7,015 nucleotides of DNA from positions 1 to 7,015 of the forward strand of contig DASUSF010000301.1 in NCBI GenBank assembly GCA_036375275.1, written 5' to 3'. The stretch is from DASUSF01 sp036375275. GTDB lineage: Bacteria > Pseudomonadota > Alphaproteobacteria > Geminicoccales > Geminicoccaceae. Below are positions 1 to 6,050 of this stretch, one piece after another. The position numbers and the translations under genes were made by a program. A model generated the notes under the pieces. It was not told where the DNA came from and ran no database searches. It was given only the letters and a program-made list of their open reading frames with translations. Numbering within the stretch: the stretch's first letter is position 1; each line of letters starts with the position of its first letter.

Positions 1-438
1 CCCGACCTGCTCGAACAGCGCCGCGATCCGGTCGCGCGGCGCCGGCAGGCCGTAGTTGCCGAGCGGCTCGGCGACGATCGCCCCGGCCCGCATCCGGAGG
101 TTCAGCGACGAGTACGGGTCCTGGAAGATGACCTGCATGCGCCGCCGGTGCGGCCGCATCGCGTGGCGGTCGAGCGACGTGATGTCGACGCCCTCGAGCC
201 GGATCTCGCCGGCGGTCGGCTCGACCAGCCGGAGGACCGTCCGCCCGACCGTCGACTTGCCGCAGCCGCTCTCGCCGACCAGGCCGAGGGTCTCGCCGTG
301 GCCGATGGCGAAGCTCACCCCGTCGACCGCACGCACCTGGGCGACCGTCCGGCTGAAGACCCCGCGCCGGACCGGGAAGTGCTTGACCAGGTCCCGGGCC
401 TCCAGCACCGGAGCCCGGGCCGAGGCGCTCTCAGGCAA
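1..438 (-). CDS. Peptide-type ABC importer ATPase, OppF/DppF-like (partial, C-terminus outside window)
   Basis: This is the N-terminal 146 residues of the second cytoplasmic ATPase of a peptide-type ABC importer, which would pair with the OppD-like ATPase just upstream to power uptake. Visible in sequence: an early strand LEARDLVKHFPV (residues 12-23), the linker ending AVDGVSF (37-43), Walker A GESGCGKST (55-63) and the Q-loop FQDPYSSLN with Gln106. The window ends at residue 146 (FEQVG), before the LSGGQ signature, Walker B and H-loop, so intactness cannot be judged. I chose the TTG at 438-436. It is in frame, overlaps the end of the previous gene by 8 nt, and has GGAG 7 nt upstream. A GTG at 408-406 is the alternative start. 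The overlap implies translational coupling. One small oddity is Leu114 where most relatives have Pro (SLNPRM). The family call is firm; the transported substrate cannot be read from this gene. Confidence 0.93.
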   Translation of the reverse strand, partial: MPESASARAPVLEARDLVKHFPVRRGVFSRTVAQVRAVDGVSFAIGHGETLGLVGESGCGKSTVGRTVLRLVEPTAGEIRLEGVDITSLDRHAMRPHRRRMQVIFQDPYSSLNLRMRAGAIVAEPLGNYGLPAPRDRIAALFEQVG

Positions 439-1525
439 GGCGCAGCTCCGGGACCCGGTGCCATTCGAAGCACGCGGTCCGGTGCTCCGGCGCCTTCGTC
501 TCCAGCGGCGGCTGCTCCTTCCGGCAGCGGTCGGTCGCGAGCGGGCAGCGAGGCGCGAACCGGCACCCGGGTGGCAGGTCCCGAAGGGACGGCACGAAGC
601 CCGGGATCTCGTTGAGGTGCCGGGCGCCCTCGGGAGGCGCGGCGCCGGGCGGCGGCAGGCGCGGGATCGAGGCGATCAGCCCCGCGGTGTAGGGGTGCAG
701 CGGGCGCCGGAACAGCACCTTCACCGGCGCTTCCTCGACCACCAGGCCGGCGTACATCACGACCACCCGCTGCGCGGTCTCGGCGACCACGCCGAGGTCG
801 TGGGTGATCATCATCACCGCCGTGCCGAGCTTCTCCCGGAGCTCGTTGATCAGGTGCAGGATCTGCGCCTGGATGGTGACGTCGAGGGCGGTGGTCGCCT
901 CGTCGGCGATGAGCAGCTTCGGGTCGCACGCCAGCGCCATCGCGATCATCACCCGCTGGCGCATCCCGCCGGACAGCTCGAACGGGTACTGGTCGATCCG
1001 CCGCGCCGGCTCCGGGATGTGGACCGTGTGCAGGCTCTCCATGGCGCGCGCCCTGGCCTCGCGCTTGCCAACGCGGCGATGCGTCCGGATCGTCTCGGCG
1101 AGCTGGTAGCCGATCCGGAGCACCGGGTTGAGCGAGGTCATCGGCTCCTGGAAGATCATCGAGATCGCGCTGCCGCGAAGCTTCCGCATCTGCGGCTCGG
1201 AGAGCTCCAGGAGATCGACCCCCTCGAGCTCGATCCGCCCGGCGACGATCCGCCCCGCCGGCTCTGCCACGAGACGCATCACCGAGAGCGCGGTCACGCT
1301 CTTGCCACTGCCGCTCTCGCCGACCACGCCCAGCGTCTCGCCGCGCCGGACCTCGAACGAGACCCCGTCGACCGCCTTGACCACGCCGTCGCGGGTGAAG
1401 AAGTGGGTCTTCAGATCCTGGATCCGCAGCACCGCAGCCGCGGATGGGGCCTCCTCCTCAGTCCGGTCCGGGTGGGGCCGCGGCGCAGCCTGGGCTTGGT
1501 GCAGGGCGTCAGATGCCGAGGGCAC
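431..1525 (-). CDS. Peptide-type ABC importer ATPase, OppD/DppD-like
   Basis: This is a complete 364-residue cytoplasmic ATPase of a dipeptide/oligopeptide importer, forming a heterodimer with the OppF-like protein encoded downstream. Motifs in order: Walker A GESGSGKSV (69-77), Q-loop FQEPMTSLNP with Gln126, signature LSGGMRQR (184-191), Walker B LLIADE (204-209) followed by ATTALD, H-loop His242, and the oligopeptide-importer C-terminal motif LHPYT (276-280). Cys321, Cys327, Cys334 and Cys352 form the CRFAPRCP...C...C pattern that holds an iron-sulfur cluster in some DppD/OppD proteins; here that is inference. The start is GTG at 1525-1523, with AAGGA 5 nt upstream. It overlaps the end of the hydrolase gene by 17 nt, so the two are probably translationally coupled. 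The first ~30 residues are an Ala/Pro/Glu-rich extension before the ATPase fold. GTG at 1432-1430 (residue 32) is a less likely start because no ribosome-binding site lies at the right distance. Confidence 0.96.
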   Translation of the reverse strand: MPSASDALHQAQAAPRPHPDRTEEEAPSAAAVLRIQDLKTHFFTRDGVVKAVDGVSFEVRRGETLGVVGESGSGKSVTALSVMRLVAEPAGRIVAGRIELEGVDLLELSEPQMRKLRGSAISMIFQEPMTSLNPVLRIGYQLAETIRTHRRVGKREARARAMESLHTVHIPEPARRIDQYPFELSGGMRQRVMIAMALACDPKLLIADEATTALDVTIQAQILHLINELREKLGTAVMMITHDLGVVAETAQRVVVMYAGLVVEEAPVKVLFRRPLHPYTAGLIASIPRLPPPGAAPPEGARHLNEIPGFVPSLRDLPPGCRFAPRCPLATDRCRKEQPPLETKAPEHRTACFEWHRVPELRLA

Positions 1526-3095
1526 AGCCGTCCTTCCGCGGCTCGGACCCGCCGATCAGCACGCCCGCCTCGTGGTCGATCCAGATCGCCTGGCCGCCCC
1601 CCACCGGGACGTCGAGCCGGACCACGTCGTGGCCCCGGGCCCGGAGGTCCTCCGCCACCGCTTCCGGGACCGGGGCCTCGAGCCGGAGCTCGCCCCCGTA
1701 TGCAAAGCAGCGCGGGCGGGCGAGCGCCTCCTGCGGGTCGAGGTCGAGGTCGAGCAGGTTGGTCAGCAGCAGCGTGTGCCCGACCGGCTGGAAGTGCCCG
1801 CCCATGACCCCGAACGGCATGACCGCGCGGCCGTCCTTGCCGAGCATGCCCGGGATGATCGTGTGCATCGGCCGCTTCCCCGGCTCGATCACGTTCGGGT
1901 GGCCGGCGACCAGACGGAAGCTGGCGCCCCGGTTCTGCAGCATCACCCCGCTCTTCGGCGCCATGATCCCGGAGCCGAAGCCGGCGAACAGCGAGTTGAT
2001 GAACGAGACCGCGGTCCGGTCGCGATCGACCACGGTGAGGTAGGTCGTGTCGGTGTGCAGGACCGGGTCCACCGGCTCCGGCTCGCCCGCCCGGGCGAGG
2101 TCGATCCGGGCTCGGATCCGTTCCGCCTCGCGGGCCGACAGCAGCCGCTCGACCGGCACGTCGACGAAGTCCGGGTCGCCGATCAGGGCATCCCGCCGCG
2201 CGTACGCCGCCTTCGCGACCTCGGCGACGAGGTGGATGCGGTCGGCCTCGCTGTAGCGGTCGTCACCGAAGTCGTAGCCGGCGAGCGCGTTGAGCATGAC
2301 CAGCGCCGCGATGCCCTGGCCGGCGGGGGGAATCTCGTAGACGTCGTAGCCGCGATAGCGGGTGCTGATCGGGTCGACGTAGGTGCAGGCGGTGGCCGCG
2401 AGGTCGTCCTCGGTGTGCAGGCCGCCGAGCTCGCGCAGGCGCCCGACGATGTCGTCGGCGACCGGACCCGTGTAGAAGCCGTCCCGGCCGTACTTCGCGA
2501 TCCGCCTGAGGGTCGAGCCGAGCTCCGGCTGGCGATGCCGCTCGCCGACCCGCGGCGCCCGGCCGCCCGGCAGGAAGCGCTCGCGGCTGTGCGGGTCCCG
2601 CTCGAGCTTCGGGGTCAGGAGGTGCCAGTCGTGGGCGACCCGGGGCGCCACCAGATAGCCGTCCTCGGCCGCCCGGATCGCGGGCTGCAGGAGGTCGCCG
2701 ATCGGCCGCGTGCCGTGGTCGGCGAGCAGCCGGCACCAGGCGTCGATCGCGCCGGGGACGGTCACCGCGTGCGGCGTCTGGATGTCGATCTCGTCGATCC
2801 CCTGCCCCCGGTACCAGTCCAGGGTCGCCGCGGCCGGCGCGCGCCCGGAGCCGTTGAGGCCGAGCGGCGCCGCGCCACCCTTGCTCAGGAGCACGAAGCA
2901 GTCGCCGCCGATTCCGGTCGAGTGGGGCTCGATCACGCAGAGCAGCGCCGACGCCGCGACCGCGGCATCGACCGCGTTGCCGCCCGCCCGGAGCACGTCG
3001 AGCGCGGCCAAGGTCGCGGCCGGGTGAGCGGTCGCGGCGACCCCGTTCTCGGCGTACACCGCCGAGCGGCCCATATTGAAGTCGCGCTGCCTCAT
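1509..3095 (-). CDS. Gamma-glutamyltransferase-family Ntn-hydrolase (YwrD/HpxW-like group), cytoplasmic
   Basis: This is a 528-residue member of the self-cleaving GGT family, whose members hydrolyse gamma-glutamyl or other amide bonds with the N-terminal threonine freed by autoprocessing. Visible motifs: AAxHPAAT near the N-terminus (20-28), AGGNAVDAAVAA (37-48), the IEPHSTGIGGDCF stretch (55-67), SGRAP (83-87), the predicted nucleophile Thr350 in DTTYLTVVD, GFGSG (372-376), QNRG (387-390), PGKRPMHTIIP (405-415) and the GG pair in FGVMGG (428-433). Cleavage before Thr350 would give chains of 349 and 179 residues. There is no signal peptide, so it should act in the cytoplasm, unlike secreted E. 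coli Ggt. The start is ATG at 3095-3093 with a strong AGGAGG 5 nt upstream. It is the first gene of the leftward unit with both transporter ATPases. The residues expected to bind glutamate in classical GGT look substituted, so the substrate is open (an amide such as oxamate, a gamma-glutamyl compound, or another). The family is certain; the reaction is not. Confidence 0.93.
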   Translation of the reverse strand: MRQRDFNMGRSAVYAENGVAATAHPAATLAALDVLRAGGNAVDAAVAASALLCVIEPHSTGIGGDCFVLLSKGGAAPLGLNGSGRAPAAATLDWYRGQGIDEIDIQTPHAVTVPGAIDAWCRLLADHGTRPIGDLLQPAIRAAEDGYLVAPRVAHDWHLLTPKLERDPHSRERFLPGGRAPRVGERHRQPELGSTLRRIAKYGRDGFYTGPVADDIVGRLRELGGLHTEDDLAATACTYVDPISTRYRGYDVYEIPPAGQGIAALVMLNALAGYDFGDDRYSEADRIHLVAEVAKAAYARRDALIGDPDFVDVPVERLLSAREAERIRARIDLARAGEPEPVDPVLHTDTTYLTVVDRDRTAVSFINSLFAGFGSGIMAPKSGVMLQNRGASFRLVAGHPNVIEPGKRPMHTIIPGMLGKDGRAVMPFGVMGGHFQPVGHTLLLTNLLDLDLDPQEALARPRCFAYGGELRLEAPVPEAVAEDLRARGHDVVRLDVPVGGGQAIWIDHEAGVLIGGSEPRKDGCALGI

Positions 3096-3186
3096 CTTTG
3101 CCTCCTCACGCTCGTCGAGCACCGTCACGCCCCCTGATCTGCCGCCTGCGGACAGTCGAGCAGAGCGAGATGCGAAATCAAGCGCC

Positions 3187-3199
3187 ACTACTTTGTAGT
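3187..3199. promoter_or_regulatory. Candidate operator palindrome (ACTAC-TTT-GTAGT)
   Basis: A perfect inverted repeat with 5-bp arms and a 3-bp centre lies in the A+T-richer part of the divergent region. It overlaps the predicted leftward -10 box and start point, a typical repressor-binding position. The size and odd-spaced dyad resemble sites of GntR- or LacI-like dimers, but the regulator is unknown and no regulator gene is in the window. A 13-bp dyad can arise by chance. Confidence 0.3.
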
Positions 3200-3224
3200 A
3201 TCGACACCCGCACCGAGTTGTCGA
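3197..3224 (-). promoter_or_regulatory. Candidate promoter of the leftward hydrolase-ATPase unit
   Basis: Read on the minus strand, TCGACA (3224-3219) matches five of six bases of the -35 consensus TTGACA. After a 16-nt spacer, GATACT (3202-3197) matches four of six bases of TATAAT. Transcription would start near 3190, leaving a leader of about 95 nt before the hydrolase ATG. It is the best-matching pair I found by eye in this region, not a scored prediction. Confidence 0.35.
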
Positions 3225-3292
3225 CGTCAGATCGACCTGCTGTCCTGTTTACAGTCGACGCGGCAACGAAGCAAGCAGGGAAGGGGCAGACG

Positions 3293-4882
3293 ATGCTGAA
3301 GGCGAGAACCCTGGGCGGCTGGCTGATGGCGGGTGTGCTCGCGGGCGGCCTGCTGGGAGCGGATCAGGCGCGAGCGCAGGACAAGGTTCTGCGCGTCGTG
3401 CCGTACGCCGACCTCCGCAACACCGACCCGATCTGGACGACGGCGACGATCACCCAGCACCACGGCTACATGATCTACGACGTGCTGTTCGCGATGGACG
3501 AGAATTTCGTCCCGCAGCCGCAGATGGTCGGCGACTACGCGATCAGCGACGACAACCTGACCTACACCTTCACGCTCAGGGATGGCCTGACCTTCCACGA
3601 CGGGGCGCCGGTGACCGCGGAGGACGTGGTGGCGTCGCTGAACCGCTGGGGCGTGCGCGACAAGATGGGTCAGGCGCTGATGTCGCTGACCGAGAGCATC
3701 ACCGCCGTCGACGAGAAGACGGTCGAGCTGAAGCTCAAGGAGCCGTACGGCCTGACCATCGAGACCCTCGCCAAGCCGACCAGCAACGTCGCCTTCATCA
3801 TGCCCAAGCGACTGGCCGAGACCGATCCGTTCGAGCAGGTGACCGACTTCACCGGCTCCGGCCCGTACCGGTTCGTCGAGGAGGAGTGGGTCCCCGGCAA
3901 CAAGGTGGTCTACGAGAAGTTCGAGGAGTACGTCCCGCGCGAGGAGCCGGCGAGCGGCCTCGCCGGCGGCAAGGTCGTGAAGGTCGACCGGGTCGAGTGG
4001 TTCTACATCCCGGATCCGGCGACCGCGATCGCGGCCTTGCAGAACGACGAGGTCGACTTCTACGAGGCGCCCCCGATCGACCTCGTGCCGGCGCTGGAGG
4101 CGGACCCGAACATCGTGGTCGACATCCAGAACCCGGTCGGGCTCCAGGTGGTGCTCCGGCCCAACCATCTGTACCCGCCGTTCGACAAGGCGGAGGCGCG
4201 CCAGGCGCTCGCCTATGCGGCAGACCAGACCGAGTACATGACCGCGATGGTCGGCAACCCCGAGTTCTACACGACCTGCGACTCGCTGATGATGTGCGGC
4301 ACGCCCTATGCGACCAACGCCGGCGGCGGCGAGCGCATGGTCACGAGCGACATGGACAAGGCGAAGGAGCTGATGGATTCGGTCTACCAGGGCGAGAAGG
4401 TCGTCCTGATGCACCCGACCGACCACCCGACCGGCAACGCCGCGCTGGTCACGGCGTCGAAGCTCCGCGAGCTCGGCGTCGACGTCGAGCTTCAGGCCAT
4501 GGACTGGGCCACCCTGACCTCGCGGCGGACCTCCAAGAATCCGCCGGAGGAGGGCGGCTGGAACCTGTTCCACACCCGCCACGGCGGCATGGCCTCGGCC
4601 TCGCCGGTCTCCCACCTGAGCCTCGCGACGGGCGGCGAGGACGCATGGTTCGGCTGGCCCGACAACGAGAAGATCGAGGAGCTCAGGATCGCCTTCGGCC
4701 TCGAGACCGACGAGGCGAAGCGGAAGGCGATCATGGAAGAGCTGCACGCCGAGGCCATGGCCTACCAGCCGTTCGTCTCGGTCGGGCAGTACACCATCCC
4801 GTCCGCGTACCGCACCAGGGTCAAGGGCGTCCTCCGCACCCCGGCGTTGGTGTTCTGGAACATCTCGCTCGAGGAGGGCTGA
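3293..4882 (+). CDS. Periplasmic solute-binding protein, family 5 (peptide/nickel/opine type)
   Basis: This 529-residue extracytoplasmic receptor should deliver substrate to the permeases encoded downstream. The N-terminus is a Sec signal: MLKAR, a hydrophobic run to about residue 22, then ARA with likely cleavage between Ala28 and Gln29. There is no lipobox cysteine, so the mature protein should be free in the periplasm. Family-5 hallmarks follow: early TDPIWTTATIT (44-54), the signature region LTYTFTLRDGLTFHDGAPVTAEDV (89-112), GSGPYRF (188-194), IPDPATAIAAL (239-249) ending in EVDFYEAP (253-260), and the hinge-side motif ARQALAYAAD (302-311). Cys329 and Cys335 in the mature chain could form a disulfide. 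The ATG start has GGAAGGGG 6 nt upstream. The longer in-frame opening back to 3098 is rejected because it lacks a signal peptide start and would cross the promoter region. It is first in the rightward unit and is followed 7 nt after its stop by a strong hairpin. The ligand cannot be read from sequence; peptide or gamma-glutamyl compound is inference from the neighbours. Confidence 0.95.
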   Translation: MLKARTLGGWLMAGVLAGGLLGADQARAQDKVLRVVPYADLRNTDPIWTTATITQHHGYMIYDVLFAMDENFVPQPQMVGDYAISDDNLTYTFTLRDGLTFHDGAPVTAEDVVASLNRWGVRDKMGQALMSLTESITAVDEKTVELKLKEPYGLTIETLAKPTSNVAFIMPKRLAETDPFEQVTDFTGSGPYRFVEEEWVPGNKVVYEKFEEYVPREEPASGLAGGKVVKVDRVEWFYIPDPATAIAALQNDEVDFYEAPPIDLVPALEADPNIVVDIQNPVGLQVVLRPNHLYPPFDKAEARQALAYAADQTEYMTAMVGNPEFYTTCDSLMMCGTPYATNAGGGERMVTSDMDKAKELMDSVYQGEKVVLMHPTDHPTGNAALVTASKLRELGVDVELQAMDWATLTSRRTSKNPPEEGGWNLFHTRHGGMASASPVSHLSLATGGEDAWFGWPDNEKIEELRIAFGLETDEAKRKAIMEELHAEAMAYQPFVSVGQYTIPSAYRTRVKGVLRTPALVFWNISLEEG

Positions 4883-4889
4883 GCCGCGC

Positions 4890-4920
4890 GTCGCCGCGGT
4901 TCTGCGACAGCCGCGGCGAC
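4890..4920 (+). promoter_or_regulatory. Strong stem-loop after the binding-protein stop codon
   Basis: GTCGCCGCGG (4890-4899) and CCGCGGCGAC (4911-4920) are perfect 10-bp complementary arms. Inside, CTG/CAG can add three pairs past a 2-nt bulge, closing on a CGA triloop. The structure starts 7 nt after the stop. No T-run follows, so a classical intrinsic terminator is unlikely. In comparable binding protein-permease operons such hairpins shield the upstream mRNA from 3' exonucleases and raise binding-protein levels over permease; that role here is inference. Confidence 0.6.
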
Positions 4921-4935
4921 CCTCGAGACACGAAC

Positions 4936-4962
4936 CGGCGGTGGCGGGCGGGGGCGCCGCCG
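4936..4962 (+). promoter_or_regulatory. Second, weaker GC-rich hairpin in the permease leader
   Basis: CGGCGGTG (4936-4943) can pair with CGCCGCCG (4955-4962) through eight pairs including one G-U, with an 11-nt G-rich loop. In a sequence this GC-rich such a stem may be accidental. It is listed because it lies between the larger hairpin and the mini-ORF in a 163-nt leader. Confidence 0.3.
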
Positions 4963-4994
4963 TCGGATGGCGCGACCCGGGGCAGGAAGAACGC

Positions 4995-5030
4995 CGATGT
5001 CAGTGTCGATGTCAGTGCCGATGTCAGTGC
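4995..5030 (+). repeat. Three tandem copies of a 12-bp unit (CGATGTCAGTGY)
   Basis: Units at 4995-5006, 5007-5018 and 5019-5030 are head to tail, and the first differs from the other two only at its last base (T instead of C). Because 12 is a multiple of three, copy-number change would not shift a reading frame through it. The repeat lies wholly between the binding-protein and permease genes and forms the body of the mini-ORF listed separately. Confidence 0.9.
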
Positions 5031-5041
5031 TGGTGCGCTAG
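4997..5041 (+). CDS. Possible 14-codon leader peptide upstream of the permease
   Basis: ATG at 4997 opens a frame reading MSVSMSVPMSVLVR and stops at TAG 5039-5041, only 4 nt before the permease ATG. AGGAAG at 4984-4989 lies 7 nt before this ATG, a better ribosome-binding site than the one seen for the permease itself. The peptide is essentially three copies of Met-Ser-Val-X, encoded by the 12-bp repeats. It could be a leader whose translation opens or couples the permease start. Equally it could be untranslated repeat DNA, or the original permease N-terminus disconnected by a one-base change, because its frame differs from the permease by one. I do not recognise the peptide. Confidence 0.35.
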   Translation: MSVSMSVPMSVLVR

Positions 5042-5045
5042 GGTC

Positions 5046-5993
5046 ATGCTCGCCTACGCGATCCGCCGGATCATCGCCACGATCCCGGTCCTGTTCGTGG
5101 TGGCGGTGCTGATCTTCCTGCTGCTGCACCTGGGGCCGAGCGACCCGGCGGCGGTGATCGCGGGCGACTTCGCCGATCCCGCGCACATCGACCGGATCCG
5201 CGAGAAGCTCGGCCTCGACCGGCCGCTGCACGTCCAGTTCGGGGTCTGGCTCGCGGACGTGTTGCGCGGCGACCTCGGCACCTCGATCTTCAACGAGCGG
5301 CCGGTCGCCGAGCTGATGCTGCAGCGGGTCGAGCCGACGCTGGCGCTGACCCTCTCGACCATCACATTCGCCATCATGGTCGGGGTGCCGTTCGGCGTGA
5401 TCGCAGCCTGGCAGGCCGGGCGGCTGCCCGACCGGCTGATCATGATGCTGTCGGTCACCGGCTTCTCGCTGCCGGTGTTCGTGCTCGGCTACATCCTGGT
5501 CTACGTCTTCTCGATCCGGCTCGGCGTCCTGCCGGTCCAGGGCTACGTCAGCATCAACGACGGGTTCGTGCCGTTCCTCCGCAGCATCGCGCTGCCCACC
5601 CTTTCGCTCGGCCTGATCTACGTCGCGCTGATCTCGAGGATGACGCGGGCGAGCGTGATCGAGGTGCTGAGCCAGGACTACATCCGGACCGCGCGCGCCA
5701 AGGGCCTCTCGACGCCGCCGATCCTCCTGATCCACGCGCTCAAGAACGCCGCGATTCCGATCGTCACCACGATCGGCCTAGGCGTCGCCCTGCTGATCAG
5801 CGGCGTCGTGGTCACCGAGACGGTGTTCGCGCTGCCCGGCATCGGCCGCCTCACGGTCGACGCCATCATCCGCAAGGACTATCCGGTGATCCAGGGCGTG
5901 CTGCTCGTCTTCACGGTCGTCTACGTCCTGGTCAACCTCCTGGTCGATCTGAGCTATTCCCTGTTCGACCCGCGCATCCGCTACCAGGACTGA
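5046..5993 (+). CDS. Peptide-type ABC importer permease, DppB/OppB-like
   Basis: This 315-residue inner-membrane permease should form the translocation channel with the DppC-like protein downstream. The N-terminus MLAYAIRRIIATIPVL, leading into a first membrane helix (about 9-29), is the usual DppB opening. It is followed by the periplasmic stretch with EKLGLDRPL (53-61) and GDLGTS (75-80). Further helices lie near 98-121, 132-155, 181-197, 236-259 and 282-302. The cytoplasmic ATPase-coupling loop reads RTARAKG (214-220) to LKNAAIP (232-238), and the C-terminus FDPRIRY (307-313) is typical. The ATG at 5046 fits family length. The frame stays open back to about 4941, but that would translate the hairpin and 12-bp repeats into a Cys-Gln-Arg run and is rejected. 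The ribosome-binding site is poor: AGGG sits only 2 nt from the ATG, so initiation may depend on coupling to the mini-ORF that ends 4 nt earlier. The family assignment is firm. Confidence 0.96.
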   Translation: MLAYAIRRIIATIPVLFVVAVLIFLLLHLGPSDPAAVIAGDFADPAHIDRIREKLGLDRPLHVQFGVWLADVLRGDLGTSIFNERPVAELMLQRVEPTLALTLSTITFAIMVGVPFGVIAAWQAGRLPDRLIMMLSVTGFSLPVFVLGYILVYVFSIRLGVLPVQGYVSINDGFVPFLRSIALPTLSLGLIYVALISRMTRASVIEVLSQDYIRTARAKGLSTPPILLIHALKNAAIPIVTTIGLGVALLISGVVVTETVFALPGIGRLTVDAIIRKDYPVIQGVLLVFTVVYVLVNLLVDLSYSLFDPRIRYQD

Positions 5994-5997
5994 CCGT

Positions 5998-6050
5998 GCT
6001 CGGGCAGCGCGAGGCGCGGTCTCACAGGGGAGACAGGACCCTGCCCGAGC
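5998..6050 (+). promoter_or_regulatory. Large inverted repeat between the two permease genes
   Basis: GCTCGGGCAG (5998-6007) and CTGCCCGAGC (6041-6050) are perfect 10-bp complementary arms around 33 nt. Within them, GTCTC (6019-6023) and GAGAC (6030-6034) can form an inner 5-bp stem with a 6-nt loop. The structure begins 4 nt after the DppB-like stop. It lacks a following T-run, and the next gene's ribosome-binding site lies 27 nt beyond it. An mRNA-stability or processing element is likelier than a terminator. Confidence 0.55.

Larger units (their letters stand above)
3096..3292. promoter_or_regulatory. Divergent intergenic control region
   Basis: This 197-bp gap separates the start codons of the leftward hydrolase-ATPase unit and the rightward binding protein-permease unit, so it must carry both promoters. 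It is visibly richer in A+T than the flanking genes around 3170-3255. A plausible leftward promoter and an overlapping palindrome are listed separately. I found no convincing rightward -35/-10 pair; the T-rich patch near 3246-3253 is the best place for a -10 but lacks a partner at proper spacing. The binding-protein start is supported by GGAAGGGG at 3279-3286, 6 nt before its ATG. Confidence 0.7.

Noticed and set aside
56..1807. Long plus-strand open frame (583 codons) opposite the ATPase and hydrolase genes
   Set aside because: It is antisense to two clear ABC ATPase genes and part of the hydrolase. Its translation is Arg/Pro/Ala-rich without any domain, which is typical of shadow frames in GC-rich DNA.
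3110..3120. Palindrome GCTCG-T-CGAGC just before the hydrolase ribosome-binding site
   Set aside because: The 1-nt centre is too tight for an RNA hairpin with full arms, and short GC dyads are frequent here; no supporting context.
1128..3137. 669-codon plus-strand open frame opposite the hydrolase
   Set aside because: Low-complexity Arg/Val/Asp-rich translation that mirrors the GGT-family gene; no motif and no ribosome-binding site.
3168..3186. Sigma-54-like GG...GC motif on the minus strand
   Set aside because: TGGCGCTTGATTTCGC has the GG and GC elements spaced one base too far apart, and spacing is strict for sigma-54 promoters.
3096..3188. N-terminal extension of the hydrolase to a GTG at 3188
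   Set aside because: It adds 31 unconserved residues, and the ATG at 3095 has a near-ideal AGGAGG while the upstream start has none. It would also place the start inside the predicted promoter area.
3152..3258. Direct repeat ACAGTCGA at 3152-3159 and 3251-3258, with further GTCGAC-like words in between
   Set aside because: An 8-bp match is not surprising in 200 bp, and TCGAC words are common in this composition; no regular spacing was seen.
3227..4747. 506-codon minus-strand open frame opposite the binding-protein gene
   Set aside because: Antisense shadow of a well-supported solute-binding protein with a signal peptide; composition is His/Arg/Asp/Val-rich with no domain.
4941..5045. N-terminal extension of the DppB-like permease to 4941
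   Set aside because: It would translate the tandem repeats into a Cys-Gln-Cys-Arg run ahead of a standard DppB N-terminus.
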